Shown one piece after another: positions 19,958 through 29,443 of a DNA stretch of 64,000 bases. Under the pieces are notes generated by a model. That model was not told where the DNA came from, did no database searches, and saw only the letters and a program-made list of their open reading frames with translations. The stretch is from Clostridia bacterium. Lineage in GTDB: Bacteria > Bacillota > Clostridia > Oscillospirales > Acutalibacteraceae. Numbering within the stretch: position 1 is the first letter of the stretch; each line of letters starts with the position of its first letter. The stretch spans positions 20,099 through 84,098 of the forward strand of contig JAQXZA010000012.1 in assembly GCA_029226955.1 (NCBI GenBank). Direction: 5' to 3'. The translations under genes and the position numbers were made by a program.

Positions 19958-21079
19958 ATGAACGAAATTACTATGTGCAGTTACTGCGGCTGTGAAATCG
20001 AGGACAATGTATATGAGGTTGAGGGAGAGTATTTCTGTGAAGATTGTTACGAAGATGAAACCTTTGAATGTGAATGCTGCGGTGGCAGATTTCTGAACAG
20101 TCACGACCATGGGGATGAAAACATAGGACTTTGCCCGGATTGTTACGATGAACATTATCATCGTTGTGTGCGTTGTAACTGCCTGATTCATTCCAGTAAT
20201 GCATATTGGTATGACGGTGATGCCTATTGCAGCGATTGCTATGAGGATGATGAAGATTGTGAAGATGATGACGGTTATATAAATGATTATTATTACAAGC
20301 CTTCACCTGAGTTTTATAAATGTCCTGATGAAAAGCGGGTTCGTTATTATGGCGTTGAGTTGGAAATAGACAGGGGAGGCAGAGATGAGTACAATGCGGA
20401 AGAAATTTATAACACCGCCAACAAAGGCAGTGACATACTCTATATCAAATCTGATGGTTCACTTGATGACGGTATGGAGCTTGTAAGTCATCCCTGTTCG
20501 CTGAAATACCACAGATATAACTTTCCGTGGTTTGATATTATGCAGAAAGCAAAGGATCTTTATTACCGTTCACATAATACAAGCACATGCGGATTGCATA
20601 TACATATCGGCAGGGCAGAACTGGGTGCAACCATAGAACAGCAGGAAGAAGTTATTGGCAGAATTATGTTCTTCTTTGAAAGCCACTGGAATGAAATGTT
20701 CAAATTTTCAAGAAGAAGCGAATATTCACTTGACAGATGGGCATCAAGATACGGCTATAAAGACAGACCGAAAGAAATTCTTGAAGATGCCAAGAAGAAC
20801 AGCAAGGGCAGATATGTCTGTGTGAATATCACTAATGAAAATACAGTTGAAATAAGAATGTTCAGGGGAACTTTGAAATGGAATACATTTATGGCAACGA
20901 TTGAAATGGTTGATTCCATCTGTGAAAATGCAGTCAATCTTACTGACAGCGATATACATAAGCAGTCATGGAATGACTTTGTTATGCTGATAAACCCTGA
21001 ATACAAAGAGCTTATAAAGTATCTGAAAGAAAAACGACTTTATGTTAATGAACCGGTAGAAAACGAGGAGGAAATTTAA
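19958..21079 (+). CDS. Amidoligase-family protein with N-terminal LIM-like zinc ribbons
   Basis: CSYCGCEIEDNVYEVEGEYFCEDCYEDETFECECCG...CVRCNCLIHSSNAYWYDGDAYCSDCYED; then YYGVELEIDRGG...SDGSLDDGMELVSHP...CGLHIHIG...ENTVEIRMFRGT, the amidoligase core. Confidence 0.8.
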   Translation: MNEITMCSYCGCEIEDNVYEVEGEYFCEDCYEDETFECECCGGRFLNSHDHGDENIGLCPDCYDEHYHRCVRCNCLIHSSNAYWYDGDAYCSDCYEDDEDCEDDDGYINDYYYKPSPEFYKCPDEKRVRYYGVELEIDRGGRDEYNAEEIYNTANKGSDILYIKSDGSLDDGMELVSHPCSLKYHRYNFPWFDIMQKAKDLYYRSHNTSTCGLHIHIGRAELGATIEQQEEVIGRIMFFFESHWNEMFKFSRRSEYSLDRWASRYGYKDRPKEILEDAKKNSKGRYVCVNITNENTVEIRMFRGTLKWNTFMATIEMVDSICENAVNLTDSDIHKQSWNDFVMLINPEYKELIKYLKEKRLYVNEPVENEEEI

Positions 21080-21080
21080 A

Positions 21081-22031
21081 ATGTGTGCAATATTCGGACT
21101 TGTAAATTATAAGCATGTTATAAGCGGAAAACATCTTAAAGAGCTTGTGGAAGCTCTTTCAACAGAATCAGAGGTAAGAGGAACAGATGCTTCGGGCATT
21201 GCGTATGTGAAGAACGGGGAAATGGTAATCTATAAAAAGCCAAAGCCTGCACATAAGATGAAATTCTATTTTCCTGCTGATACAACCATACTGACAGGTC
21301 ATACCCGTATGACAACTCAGGGAAATGCAAAGTTTAACTTCAACAATCACCCGTTTGCAGGCAAAACTGCTGACGGGTGTTTTGCACTTTGTCACAACGG
21401 TGTAATCTATAATTATGATTTTCTGGAAAAGACTGAGGATTTTCCGGATACTCATATTGAAACGGACAGTTATGTTGCAGTGCAGCTTATTGAAAAGTAT
21501 GGCAGACTGGATTTCGGCACCATTGCAAAAATGTCGGAAACGGTTCAGGGGTCGTTTGTATTCACCATTCTTAACGATGACAACACGCTGTACATATCCA
21601 AAGGAGATAATCCCTTGTGTCTTATCCATTATAAACAGCTTGGATTGTATGTATATACATCAACAATTGATATTATGCAGGCAGTGCTTAAAGGCAGTTT
21701 TCTGGAAAGATTTCCTTTTGAAGTTATCAATGTAAATGAAGGCGAAATTATCAGCATAAGTAAAAACGGTAAACTTGAAAGAAGCTGTTTTACTTTTGAG
21801 GATTATGGTTTTAATTTATATTACGACAGATATTATGACTATTATAAGGATAAACTTGATGACAGTTATCTTTACAGTATTTGCAATATGTTTGGTATAT
21901 CACAGGAAGATATGATTCTTCTGTATGAAATGGGGTACTGCGATGAAGAAATAGAAATGATGCTTGATGACAAGGAACTTTTGCAGAGCTGCATTGAAGA
22001 GGCAAAAATGTGCATAGGTGAGTATATCTGA
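21081..22031 (+). CDS. Class II glutamine amidotransferase
   Basis: MCAIFGLVNY N-terminal Cys, RGTDASGIAY, GHTRMTTQG, FALCHNGVIYNY. Confidence 0.9.
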   Translation: MCAIFGLVNYKHVISGKHLKELVEALSTESEVRGTDASGIAYVKNGEMVIYKKPKPAHKMKFYFPADTTILTGHTRMTTQGNAKFNFNNHPFAGKTADGCFALCHNGVIYNYDFLEKTEDFPDTHIETDSYVAVQLIEKYGRLDFGTIAKMSETVQGSFVFTILNDDNTLYISKGDNPLCLIHYKQLGLYVYTSTIDIMQAVLKGSFLERFPFEVINVNEGEIISISKNGKLERSCFTFEDYGFNLYYDRYYDYYKDKLDDSYLYSICNMFGISQEDMILLYEMGYCDEEIEMMLDDKELLQSCIEEAKMCIGEYI

Positions 22032-22115
22032 GTTGATATTATAATATTATCGAAAATTGGTTTGACTTGGATAATTTCCGGTGATAAAATAAATTCAGAG
22101 GGTATTTTTGAAGTA

Positions 22116-22165
22116 TTAAGTGTCGGGAATGTGCATGAAACATTTCACATTTCCGACATTTAAAA
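22116..22165 (+). terminator. Stem-loop terminator
   Basis: aagtgtcgggaatgtgcatgaaacatttcacatttccgacattt inverted repeat then aaaa. Confidence 0.55.
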
Positions 22166-22209
22166 AATATCCCCAAAAAATTTATATTATTGAAAGGATG
22201 TCAAGAACA

Positions 22210-23697
22210 ATGAGCAAAAAATCAATGGATCAAAAACAGAAAGAATATTTCCAGTCAATCCGTAAAAAAATTCTTAAAAGGTTAGGAAACGATAAACAAG
22301 TGTCACCATATGAATTTGATGATGATATTACAGATAAGCAAGATAGATTCAATGAATCTACGAGTATCGCACATATGGTCACAAGATTCATGAATTCACT
22401 TGTAGATCCGGAATCACCATTTCAATGGTTTGATTTTACGGAAAAGAATAAAGATGTTTTTGTTGAATTAGGGGTTATTCTTATCCAACGATCATCAGAT
22501 AATCACCAAATATACAGCCAAATGAAAAAATTGAATACAATGACTGATTTTAAAATTTTTATCAAAGATTTTAACAATGTTAGCCTTGATGAAATTTGTA
22601 AGAAAAACCCTCAATTAGAAATCCTAACACATGATAATTTTAGGCGTTGCATGAATTCTGTTACTGAACGTGTCAAGATTTATAATATCGCAAATTACAA
22701 AGACACGGTTCAGATAATTAAGGATGCAAATACTGAAGTTTTTATAGAAATCGATAAAGCAAAAAAAGCATTACATAATGCAGGTTACAACAGCTCCGTT
22801 CCTGAATATATTGAGTATTATATGGATTTGATTGACCATATTGTTAAAGTGTCAATTTATTTGATAAATTACCGGGGTATAGTATGCAACAGCTATATTA
22901 GCCAATTAAGCTTTGATGAGTTTTTTGATAAAATGATAGACGGAGCTAAGGCTATAAAAGAAAAATTAAGAGAAGTACTATTGAAAAATAAAAAATTCGT
23001 GAACAGCGATATCAAGGAAAAAATCACCAGGTTTGCTTATTACCTTGAACGCAAGGCTGCATACAAAGAATCCGCAGAAACAATGAATTTGCTTTGTGAT
23101 GAAATAGACAGTGATCCTGAAAAATTTGATTTGGATCGCAACTATTTGAAATACAGATACTCATTCAATCGTATAAGAAGTTCTGGTAAAAATAGCAAAG
23201 TAAAGAAAGCAAAAGTTTTGGTAACAGAATCCGAAAGAGTGACTAATTATAACCAAAAAATAAAAAGCATTAAGGCTTTAATGATTTTTGCCCGGGATAA
23301 TTTTCACAATGAAATTATTGATTATAATTGCAGAAATGTAAAGGCTCTTTTCCGGGAAATATATGTCATAAAGACACAATCTCCTGTGTTAAAACGAACT
23401 GCAAATACAATAGTCAGGGATTTTGAGTCCAAAAAATTATTCAAAAAACCGGGAGAATCATATACGAATGAAGAACGAAAAATACTGGAGCAAAAAACCC
23501 GCTTTTTGGATTTAAAATGTACAAGAGGATTACTTTCCGCTCTTGGAATGTCGTCTTATTACAGTAAATATTGTGAGTTAAGACAAATTATGTGGGATAC
23601 TTTGTTATTATCTTACAGTGCAATAGACGAGGATTATATTTATAGTGTTATCAGGGATATCGGGAATCTGTTTACTGACCTGCTTCTGATTGAATAA
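22210..23697 (+). CDS. Hypothetical protein of an integrative element
   Basis: Long ORF (495 aa from ATG 22210, MSKKSMDQKQKEYFQ); no family recognised. Confidence 0.6.
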   Translation: MSKKSMDQKQKEYFQSIRKKILKRLGNDKQVSPYEFDDDITDKQDRFNESTSIAHMVTRFMNSLVDPESPFQWFDFTEKNKDVFVELGVILIQRSSDNHQIYSQMKKLNTMTDFKIFIKDFNNVSLDEICKKNPQLEILTHDNFRRCMNSVTERVKIYNIANYKDTVQIIKDANTEVFIEIDKAKKALHNAGYNSSVPEYIEYYMDLIDHIVKVSIYLINYRGIVCNSYISQLSFDEFFDKMIDGAKAIKEKLREVLLKNKKFVNSDIKEKITRFAYYLERKAAYKESAETMNLLCDEIDSDPEKFDLDRNYLKYRYSFNRIRSSGKNSKVKKAKVLVTESERVTNYNQKIKSIKALMIFARDNFHNEIIDYNCRNVKALFREIYVIKTQSPVLKRTANTIVRDFESKKLFKKPGESYTNEERKILEQKTRFLDLKCTRGLLSALGMSSYYSKYCELRQIMWDTLLLSYSAIDEDYIYSVIRDIGNLFTDLLLIE

Positions 23698-23889
23698 CGC
23701 AGATTCAGCGAAGAACACTTGATTGTATCAAGAATGATAAACGCTTATATTTCAAGCCGTCATAGGTTAAGATGACAACTTTTTATATGATGCTTTGCTG
23801 TCTTTATTTTGTAGCAAGAGGCATAATGTACATTTTATACAAAAAACATCATCGTTATTATAAAAAATTCGTCAAATAAAATTTTATAT

Positions 23890-23943
23890 AAAAAATCGGC
23901 GTATCAGGCTATAAAATGTAGTTTGGTACGCCGATTTTGTTAT
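23890..23943 (+). terminator. Stem-loop terminator
   Basis: aaaatcggcgtatc...ggtacgccgatttt then gttatgtt. Confidence 0.75.
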
Positions 23944-24089
23944 GTTGTTTGTAAAAATTGATGTTAAATTTATCTTTTCATAAGAAGTTGTTGGTATTCT
24001 ATATACAAATACCTTAAAAATATTTTGACAAAAAAATGAAAAACTCATTCATTATACAGACGAGCTTCCTTAGTGTATAATCATTTTCA

Positions 24090-24160
24090 AGATAAAACCT
24101 TGCGGACACAGTTTCGTAAGGTGTATCGAAACCGGTTTTGATAATTATCTTAAAAAATTA
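24090..24160. promoter_or_regulatory. Palindrome pair upstream of primase; candidate operator/origin
   Basis: ccttgcggacacagtttcgtaagg and atcgaaaccggttttgat (aaaccggttt perfect palindrome) directly 5' of the P4-type primase gene. Confidence 0.4.
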
Positions 24161-24177
24161 ACCAGGAGGTTACTTCT

Positions 24178-25560
24178 ATGATAAAAGGTATAATTAAAGT
24201 TCAGGCACCTGAGAAAGCAAACTATCAGGATGTGTATGAACTTATCAAGGAAAAAAACGTCGTATGCTGTGTGAATAACACAATTTATATTCAGAACGAC
24301 AATGAGCTGTGGATCAAGGTATCTGATAATAAAGCAGTTTTAATGATCCGAAGCATGTTCGCCGACAGTAACTGGCAACCATTTCTGGGTACAGACAAAG
24401 TATTGACTCTGATCCGGAATTTAAAGACCGATCCCTCTCTGCAAAAGCCGGAAAGTGATTTTATACATCCTGACCTGATAAGATTTAAAAATGGTATATG
24501 GAATATCTCCTGTGATAGTTTTCAATATTTAAATTCCAAACCATTATTCAGAAGGTCGGTTGATGTTTGCGTTCCGATTGAAGTCGAAGAAGAATCTCCG
24601 GAATTTGTTAATTTCTGTGAACATGTTTTTGATCAGAAAAATTACACACAGAAGAAACAGGTACTTTATGAGATTATAGGTTATGCCATATCTGATATTG
24701 AAAATGTAAAAAAGGCGATATTCCTCATAGGTCCAAGCAATACTGGGAAATCTGTTATTTTAAGATTTATCCAAAGGCTGGTTGGCGAAGAGAATGTCAG
24801 CAATATTTCTCTTGACAATTTTGCCCACAGATTCAGCGTTGCTGAAATGGCAGGCAAATGTCTGAATATAAGCGGTGAAGTGCCAAGCGGAGTGCTGACC
24901 GGAAAAGCATTGGACATTTTTAAAAATCTGACAGGAGGTGACAAAATTGAAATAGAGAAAAAGGGCTGTCAGCCTTCCTCAGCAAAAATCGCTACCAAGT
25001 TGCTGTTTGCCGGTAATACTTTACCGGTGTTCAGTAATGTGGACGGTACAGACTCACTTGTAGAACGCTTGCATATCATTTTATTTGATAAGCAGGTTGA
25101 AGAAAGTGAGAGGGATAAAGATCTTGAAAATAAGCTGTGGGAACAAAGGGATCTGATTGTAAGATACGCATTAACTGCTGTAAATCGATTTGTTTCAAAC
25201 AACAAAGAATTTATAGTTCTTGATGATGAAAAGCAATTATTACAATCAATGGCGAAAACTGCCAATCCTGTTTCATACTTCCTGGAAAGCTGTATGGAAT
25301 ACGGAGAAGAATATTTTATACATATATCTGATGCTTATGAAGCTTTTCGTAAATTTGCAGCTGAAGAAGCTTTGCCTGATGTTCCAAGAACAATATTTCG
25401 TAATATGGTTGCAATGCATGCAAATATATGTATATGTAAAACAAAAAAGCGGTTAGGAAAAAATTCACCTAAAAGCTGTTTTCAAGGAATAAAATTAAAA
25501 AATTATTTGTATGACAAAAAGCAAGATACCGAAATGTATGACACAGAGGAGGAAATTTAA
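24178..25560 (+). CDS. P4-family phage/plasmid primase-helicase (D5-like SF3 helicase)
   Basis: FLIGPSNTGKSVILRFIQRLVGEENVSNISLDNFAHRF...LFAGNTLPVF...VERLHIILFDK. Confidence 0.9.
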   Translation: MIKGIIKVQAPEKANYQDVYELIKEKNVVCCVNNTIYIQNDNELWIKVSDNKAVLMIRSMFADSNWQPFLGTDKVLTLIRNLKTDPSLQKPESDFIHPDLIRFKNGIWNISCDSFQYLNSKPLFRRSVDVCVPIEVEEESPEFVNFCEHVFDQKNYTQKKQVLYEIIGYAISDIENVKKAIFLIGPSNTGKSVILRFIQRLVGEENVSNISLDNFAHRFSVAEMAGKCLNISGEVPSGVLTGKALDIFKNLTGGDKIEIEKKGCQPSSAKIATKLLFAGNTLPVFSNVDGTDSLVERLHIILFDKQVEESERDKDLENKLWEQRDLIVRYALTAVNRFVSNNKEFIVLDDEKQLLQSMAKTANPVSYFLESCMEYGEEYFIHISDAYEAFRKFAAEEALPDVPRTIFRNMVAMHANICICKTKKRLGKNSPKSCFQGIKLKNYLYDKKQDTEMYDTEEEI

Positions 25561-25561
25561 T

Positions 25562-25885
25562 ATGTCTAATAAAGAAAAGATAAGCGTTTGGTTAGACCCG
25601 GAAATCAATGAGATGCTTGAACGGATCAAGCAGAAAACAGGACAGAATAAAAGTCGTTTGATAAACAGAATATTAAAACAAAATTCTGCTGATATAATAA
25701 TTATAGAGTCAACAAAAATCGCGGCATCGCTTTTTGATATCCGGCGTTTACTGAAGCAAATGCCGGATGATGATTCCGTCAAAGTGAAAGTTGAAGCTGC
25801 TTGCGACTTGCTGACACAGGAACTATATAATTTGTTTGATAAAGGGGGCGATTCAAATGGCAATTTTGAAAGCGATAAATGTTAA
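25562..25885 (+). CDS. MobC-like / RHH plasmid mobilization protein
   Basis: MSNKEKISVWLDPEINEMLERIKQKTGQNKSRLINRILKQ ribbon-helix-helix; immediately 5' of the relaxase. Confidence 0.6.
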   Translation: MSNKEKISVWLDPEINEMLERIKQKTGQNKSRLINRILKQNSADIIIIESTKIAASLFDIRRLLKQMPDDDSVKVKVEAACDLLTQELYNLFDKGGDSNGNFESDKC

Positions 25886-26633
25886 GAATGCAGACAGAAA
25901 GAGATTTCTTGAAGCACTTGACTATGTTTCAAATCCTGCCAAAAATCCTGATACAGACTTGTCGGACAAAGCCAAAAAGTTTGAAATGGTAACTTTGGTT
26001 AACCGTAAACTTTATGGACAGGAAGACTGCAAAAGACAATTTAAGCAGTATATTATATCCATGGAAAATGAATGACCCGATAATCCCCATAACCGTGAAA
26101 GATTCAACAAAGCATTTTCCGGGGTTGTAAATGAATGTGAAATGTATTTCATGAATAAGGGATACATGGCGTCAGGATATATTCATTATAATACAAATCA
26201 TCCTCATTGTCATATACTGCTTGAAACCTGTAATGGAATAAACGGTAAGCAATATACAGAGTCACAATCCGATCTTGCAAACTTTAAAAAATTTGTAAGT
26301 TCAATACTCCTCAGTTATGGATTTGACGAAAAAATACTTATTGAGGTTAAATTCATTACCGAAGAAGAATTGTTTCAGGAGGAACAATCCGATATTATAT
26401 CCGATGATAAAATTGACTCCGTTGATAAGCATTGTAAATCTTCGGACGACGGCAAGGAAAATTTCACTTCGGAAATATTGCCATGGAACATTGGAACTAT
26501 GGAACACAGCCGAACACATATTCCGCAAAGAGTAATGTGCTTAACAGTAGCACCGGAACAAAAAAAGGAAATGTGTAAAATAGTACCGCAAAACAAAAAG
26601 AAAATTATGTGCAACATAATTTCACACAAATAA
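25857..26633 (+). pseudogene. MobA-type relaxase interrupted by in-frame TGA (26073-26075)
   Basis: MAILKAINVKNADRKRFLEALDYVSNP...ISMENE*PDNPHNRERFNKAF...ASGYIHYNTNHPHCHILLETCN; both halves lie in the same frame; HPHCH metal-binding motif after the stop. Confidence 0.75.
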
Positions 26634-26652
26634 ATGTCAGGAGGATAATAAC

Positions 26653-26835
26653 ATGCAAAATAAACTTTATTATAGTGCTATGGATGTTTCGGAACTTTTA
26701 GGGATTTCACGATCAAAAGCCTATTCCATAGTAAAAGAAATGAATAAGGAACTTTCCGAAAAAGGCTATATTGTAATTGCCGGAAAAGTTCCCAAGAAAT
26801 TTCTTGAAGAAAAGTGCTACGGCATTATAGACTGA
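26653..26835 (+). CDS. Excisionase-like small HTH protein
   Basis: 60 aa MDVSELLGISRSKAYSIVKEMNKEL...GKVPKKFLEEKCYG, directly upstream of the integrase. Confidence 0.7.
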   Translation: MQNKLYYSAMDVSELLGISRSKAYSIVKEMNKELSEKGYIVIAGKVPKKFLEEKCYGIID

Positions 26836-26855
26836 TGATTATATATTGATATGAA

Positions 26856-26886
26856 TTTCCGGGAGGCAGCAATGTCTCCCGGAATG
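26856..26886. promoter_or_regulatory. Hairpin between xis and int
   Basis: ttccgggag-gcagcaatgt-ctcccggaa. Confidence 0.5.
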
Positions 26887-26909
26887 AATTTTAAGGAGCG
26901 TAGAGAGCA

Positions 26910-28007
26910 ATGACAGTAACTAAAAACTCAAAAGGACTGTGGGATGTACAGTTTTACTATAAGGATTATCAGGGCAAAAACATCAAAAAGCATAAGCGTA
27001 ATTTCAAAACCAAAAAGGAGGCCGTTGAATGGGCGGAAAGATTTATCGCACAGCAATCACATAATTTAAATATGGATTTTGAATCGTTCTGGCAGCTTTA
27101 CAGGGAAGATATGTCAGGTCGTCTCAGAGAAAATACTTTCCGCACAAAAGACTATATTGTAGAACTGAAAATTCTTCCGTATTTTGGCAAAAAGAAAATT
27201 GCTGATATTACCGCTGCTGATATAAGACGATGGCAGAATAGTCTTATAAGACAAGGATATGCCCCTACATACTTAAAAACAATCCATAATCAGCTCAGTG
27301 CAATTTTCAACTATGCTGTCAGATATTACGATTTGCCTAAAAATCCCTGTATACAGGCAGGATCAATGGGAAGACGAAACGCACAGGAAATGCAGTTCTG
27401 GACGCAGGAAGAATTTGAAACATTTATCGAGGCTGTAAAAGATAAACCCATTTCCTACTATGCTTTTATGATTATGTACTGGACAGGTATCAGGGTAGGG
27501 GAATTGCTTGCACTCACAATTTCCGATTTTGATGCGGAGGAGAAAACCTTGTCGATTACAAAATCATATCAGAGAATAAACGGAAAAGATGTTATTACCG
27601 AACCCAAAACATCTAAAAGCAATCGAGTAATAACGCTTCCGAACTTTCTTGCAGCAGAAATTGAAGAGTATATCAGTAAGCTTTACGGTATGATGCCAAA
27701 TGACAGGATGTTTGTAATTACAAAATCTTATCTGGAAAAAGAGATGATCAGAGGGGTAAGAATTTCAGGCGTGAAGAAAATCAGGTTACATGACCTTCGA
27801 CACAGTCACGCATCGTTGTTAATTTCCAAATTAGGAGCACAGCCAAATCTTGTTGCGGATCGTCTCGGACATGAAAAAATACAGACAACACTTTCTGTAT
27901 ATTCGCATCTTTATCCTAACCAGGCACGAAATCTTGCTGATAAGTTAGATGAACTTGTTGACAAATCTGACGAAGAGGAGATTGATGAAAATGCCAAGCA
28001 ACCATAA
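26910..28007 (+). CDS. Tyrosine-family site-specific integrase
   Basis: TGIRVGELLALTISDFD, LRHSHASLLIS, LGHEKIQTTLSVYSHL with R...HxxR...H...Y. Confidence 0.95.
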   Translation: MTVTKNSKGLWDVQFYYKDYQGKNIKKHKRNFKTKKEAVEWAERFIAQQSHNLNMDFESFWQLYREDMSGRLRENTFRTKDYIVELKILPYFGKKKIADITAADIRRWQNSLIRQGYAPTYLKTIHNQLSAIFNYAVRYYDLPKNPCIQAGSMGRRNAQEMQFWTQEEFETFIEAVKDKPISYYAFMIMYWTGIRVGELLALTISDFDAEEKTLSITKSYQRINGKDVITEPKTSKSNRVITLPNFLAAEIEEYISKLYGMMPNDRMFVITKSYLEKEMIRGVRISGVKKIRLHDLRHSHASLLISKLGAQPNLVADRLGHEKIQTTLSVYSHLYPNQARNLADKLDELVDKSDEEEIDENAKQP

Positions 28008-28413
28008 AGAGCATCCCACAATATCCTTTCGTCCGAGTGAATGGGCAAGAAAAATTATAGAACAAAGGGCAGAGCTTAGTGGGATGTATAAAAAAGACTT
28101 CATTACAAGAAGCTGTGTATATTCAAATATAGTCGTGGTAGGCAAAAATGAAAATATACAGCGTATAGTTGATGAGGCACAGGAAATGCAGGCAGTTATG
28201 ATAGAACTGCTTGAACAAATTTATTCCGGTAGGTTTAAGTTGTCTGATGAAAGTTATAATCAGCTCAAAGAAGATTATATGGCTTTTACGATAACATTAG
28301 TTGATATACTTGACGGAGCCGCCTATTTGTTTGAAAAGGAGGCAGTCAAAAATCGAAAAAACTGGAAAGCAGAACTTGAGTTAGAGCAATACCGAAATAT
28401 TTTAAAACTGTAA
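27991..28413 (+). CDS. MobC-like accessory protein of the integrative element
   Basis: MPSNHKEHPTISFRPSEWARKIIEQRAELSGMYKKDFITRSC; overlaps the int 3' end. Confidence 0.5.
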   Translation: MPSNHKEHPTISFRPSEWARKIIEQRAELSGMYKKDFITRSCVYSNIVVVGKNENIQRIVDEAQEMQAVMIELLEQIYSGRFKLSDESYNQLKEDYMAFTITLVDILDGAAYLFEKEAVKNRKNWKAELELEQYRNILKL

Positions 28414-28495
28414 AATTCAAAGCACAAAACAGATTCGCATAAACCGCCAGGGGTGGTTTATACGGAGAAGTTTTGTGCTTTGAATTTTTTTGAAG
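28413..28495 (+). terminator. Long stem-loop terminator
   Basis: aattcaaagcacaaaac...gttttgtgctttgaattttttt. Confidence 0.8.
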
Positions 28496-28870
28496 GTTAA
28501 AGAGAAAATCTTAACATTTTGTTTTTAGTGAATTTTACTATATATTATTGATTTTAAAGATAAAATAATGAAAAAATTTCTATGGCATTGTGAGAAATGC
28601 TTGTTTTTTCTTTGTGCTTATGATATTATTTAGTAAACTATTTTTTGTGTGAATTTGAATTATTGAGACGAAGATTGCATTGTAGCTACTTGTTATAGTA
28701 AACTTTGGAAGCTTCTTGTTGACTGAAATATGAATAAAACCGGCATAAAAAGCATCCGAAGTAAGCTTTAATCTAATACTTCGTTTGGGTAAAAACGAAA
28801 CAGTATCTTTTAAGAGTATTGAAAAAATATGTATGGCTCTGAAGTGTAATATTATTAGGAAAATATTTAG

Positions 28871-28906
28871 GATATACTCTCTTACTTATAAAAGCGAGAG
28901 AGTATG
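28871..28906. promoter_or_regulatory. Inverted repeat upstream of the BREX operon
   Basis: atactctct-tacttataaaag-cgagagagtat. Confidence 0.4.
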
Positions 28907-29007
28907 TCACTAAATAAAATTTCACTAATATGTAGCTGGTAAATGAAGAAAATAAAGAAAACAAATTGAAGTCTTGATTTGCAGACGGCGAAAGGAATAG
29001 GGTAAAG

Positions 29008-29430
29008 ATGGGAAATATTATACCTGCTTGGAAATTTTCAAAAAATAATATTTCTGGGCTATTAAAACCAATCATTTATTGTTGTCCATATGAAGGCATT
29101 GCAGATACAGCAGTGTCAATCAACCTGCTTTTAGCTAAGAAATTGGTTGAATGCAGATTAACCCGAAGGACAATGCGAATAGAGACCTTTTTTAATCAAA
29201 TCTTGAGTCAGTTGCCAGATGGTGCTGTAATCAAGGATTTTGATGTAATGTTTAATCCAAAATATAAAGTAGACGTGCTACGAATTATGACAGTTGCATG
29301 CAAAAAGAAACCATTCAGTGTTATATGGCCTGGAAAATGTGAAGATGGAAAGCTGTTCTATGCTGAAGATGGTTACCTTGATTTCAAGGTGTTCAATGTA
29401 GAAGAATACGATGTAACATGTGTTGTTTAA
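29008..29430 (+). CDS. brxF: BrxF-like protein of type 3 BREX, degenerate P-loop
   Basis: 140 aa; C-terminal half FDVMFNPKYKVDVLRIMTVACKKKPFSVIWPGKCEDGKLFYAEDGYLDFKVF follows the BrxF pattern; first gene of the BREX operon. Confidence 0.65.
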   Translation: MGNIIPAWKFSKNNISGLLKPIIYCCPYEGIADTAVSINLLLAKKLVECRLTRRTMRIETFFNQILSQLPDGAVIKDFDVMFNPKYKVDVLRIMTVACKKKPFSVIWPGKCEDGKLFYAEDGYLDFKVFNVEEYDVTCVV

Positions 29431-29443
29431 GGAGGAGCATAAA

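Noticed and set aside
26073-26075. TGA in the relaxase as a possible selenocysteine or recoding site
   Set aside because: No SECIS-like evidence visible and relaxases are not known selenoproteins; a nonsense mutation or sequencing error is simpler.
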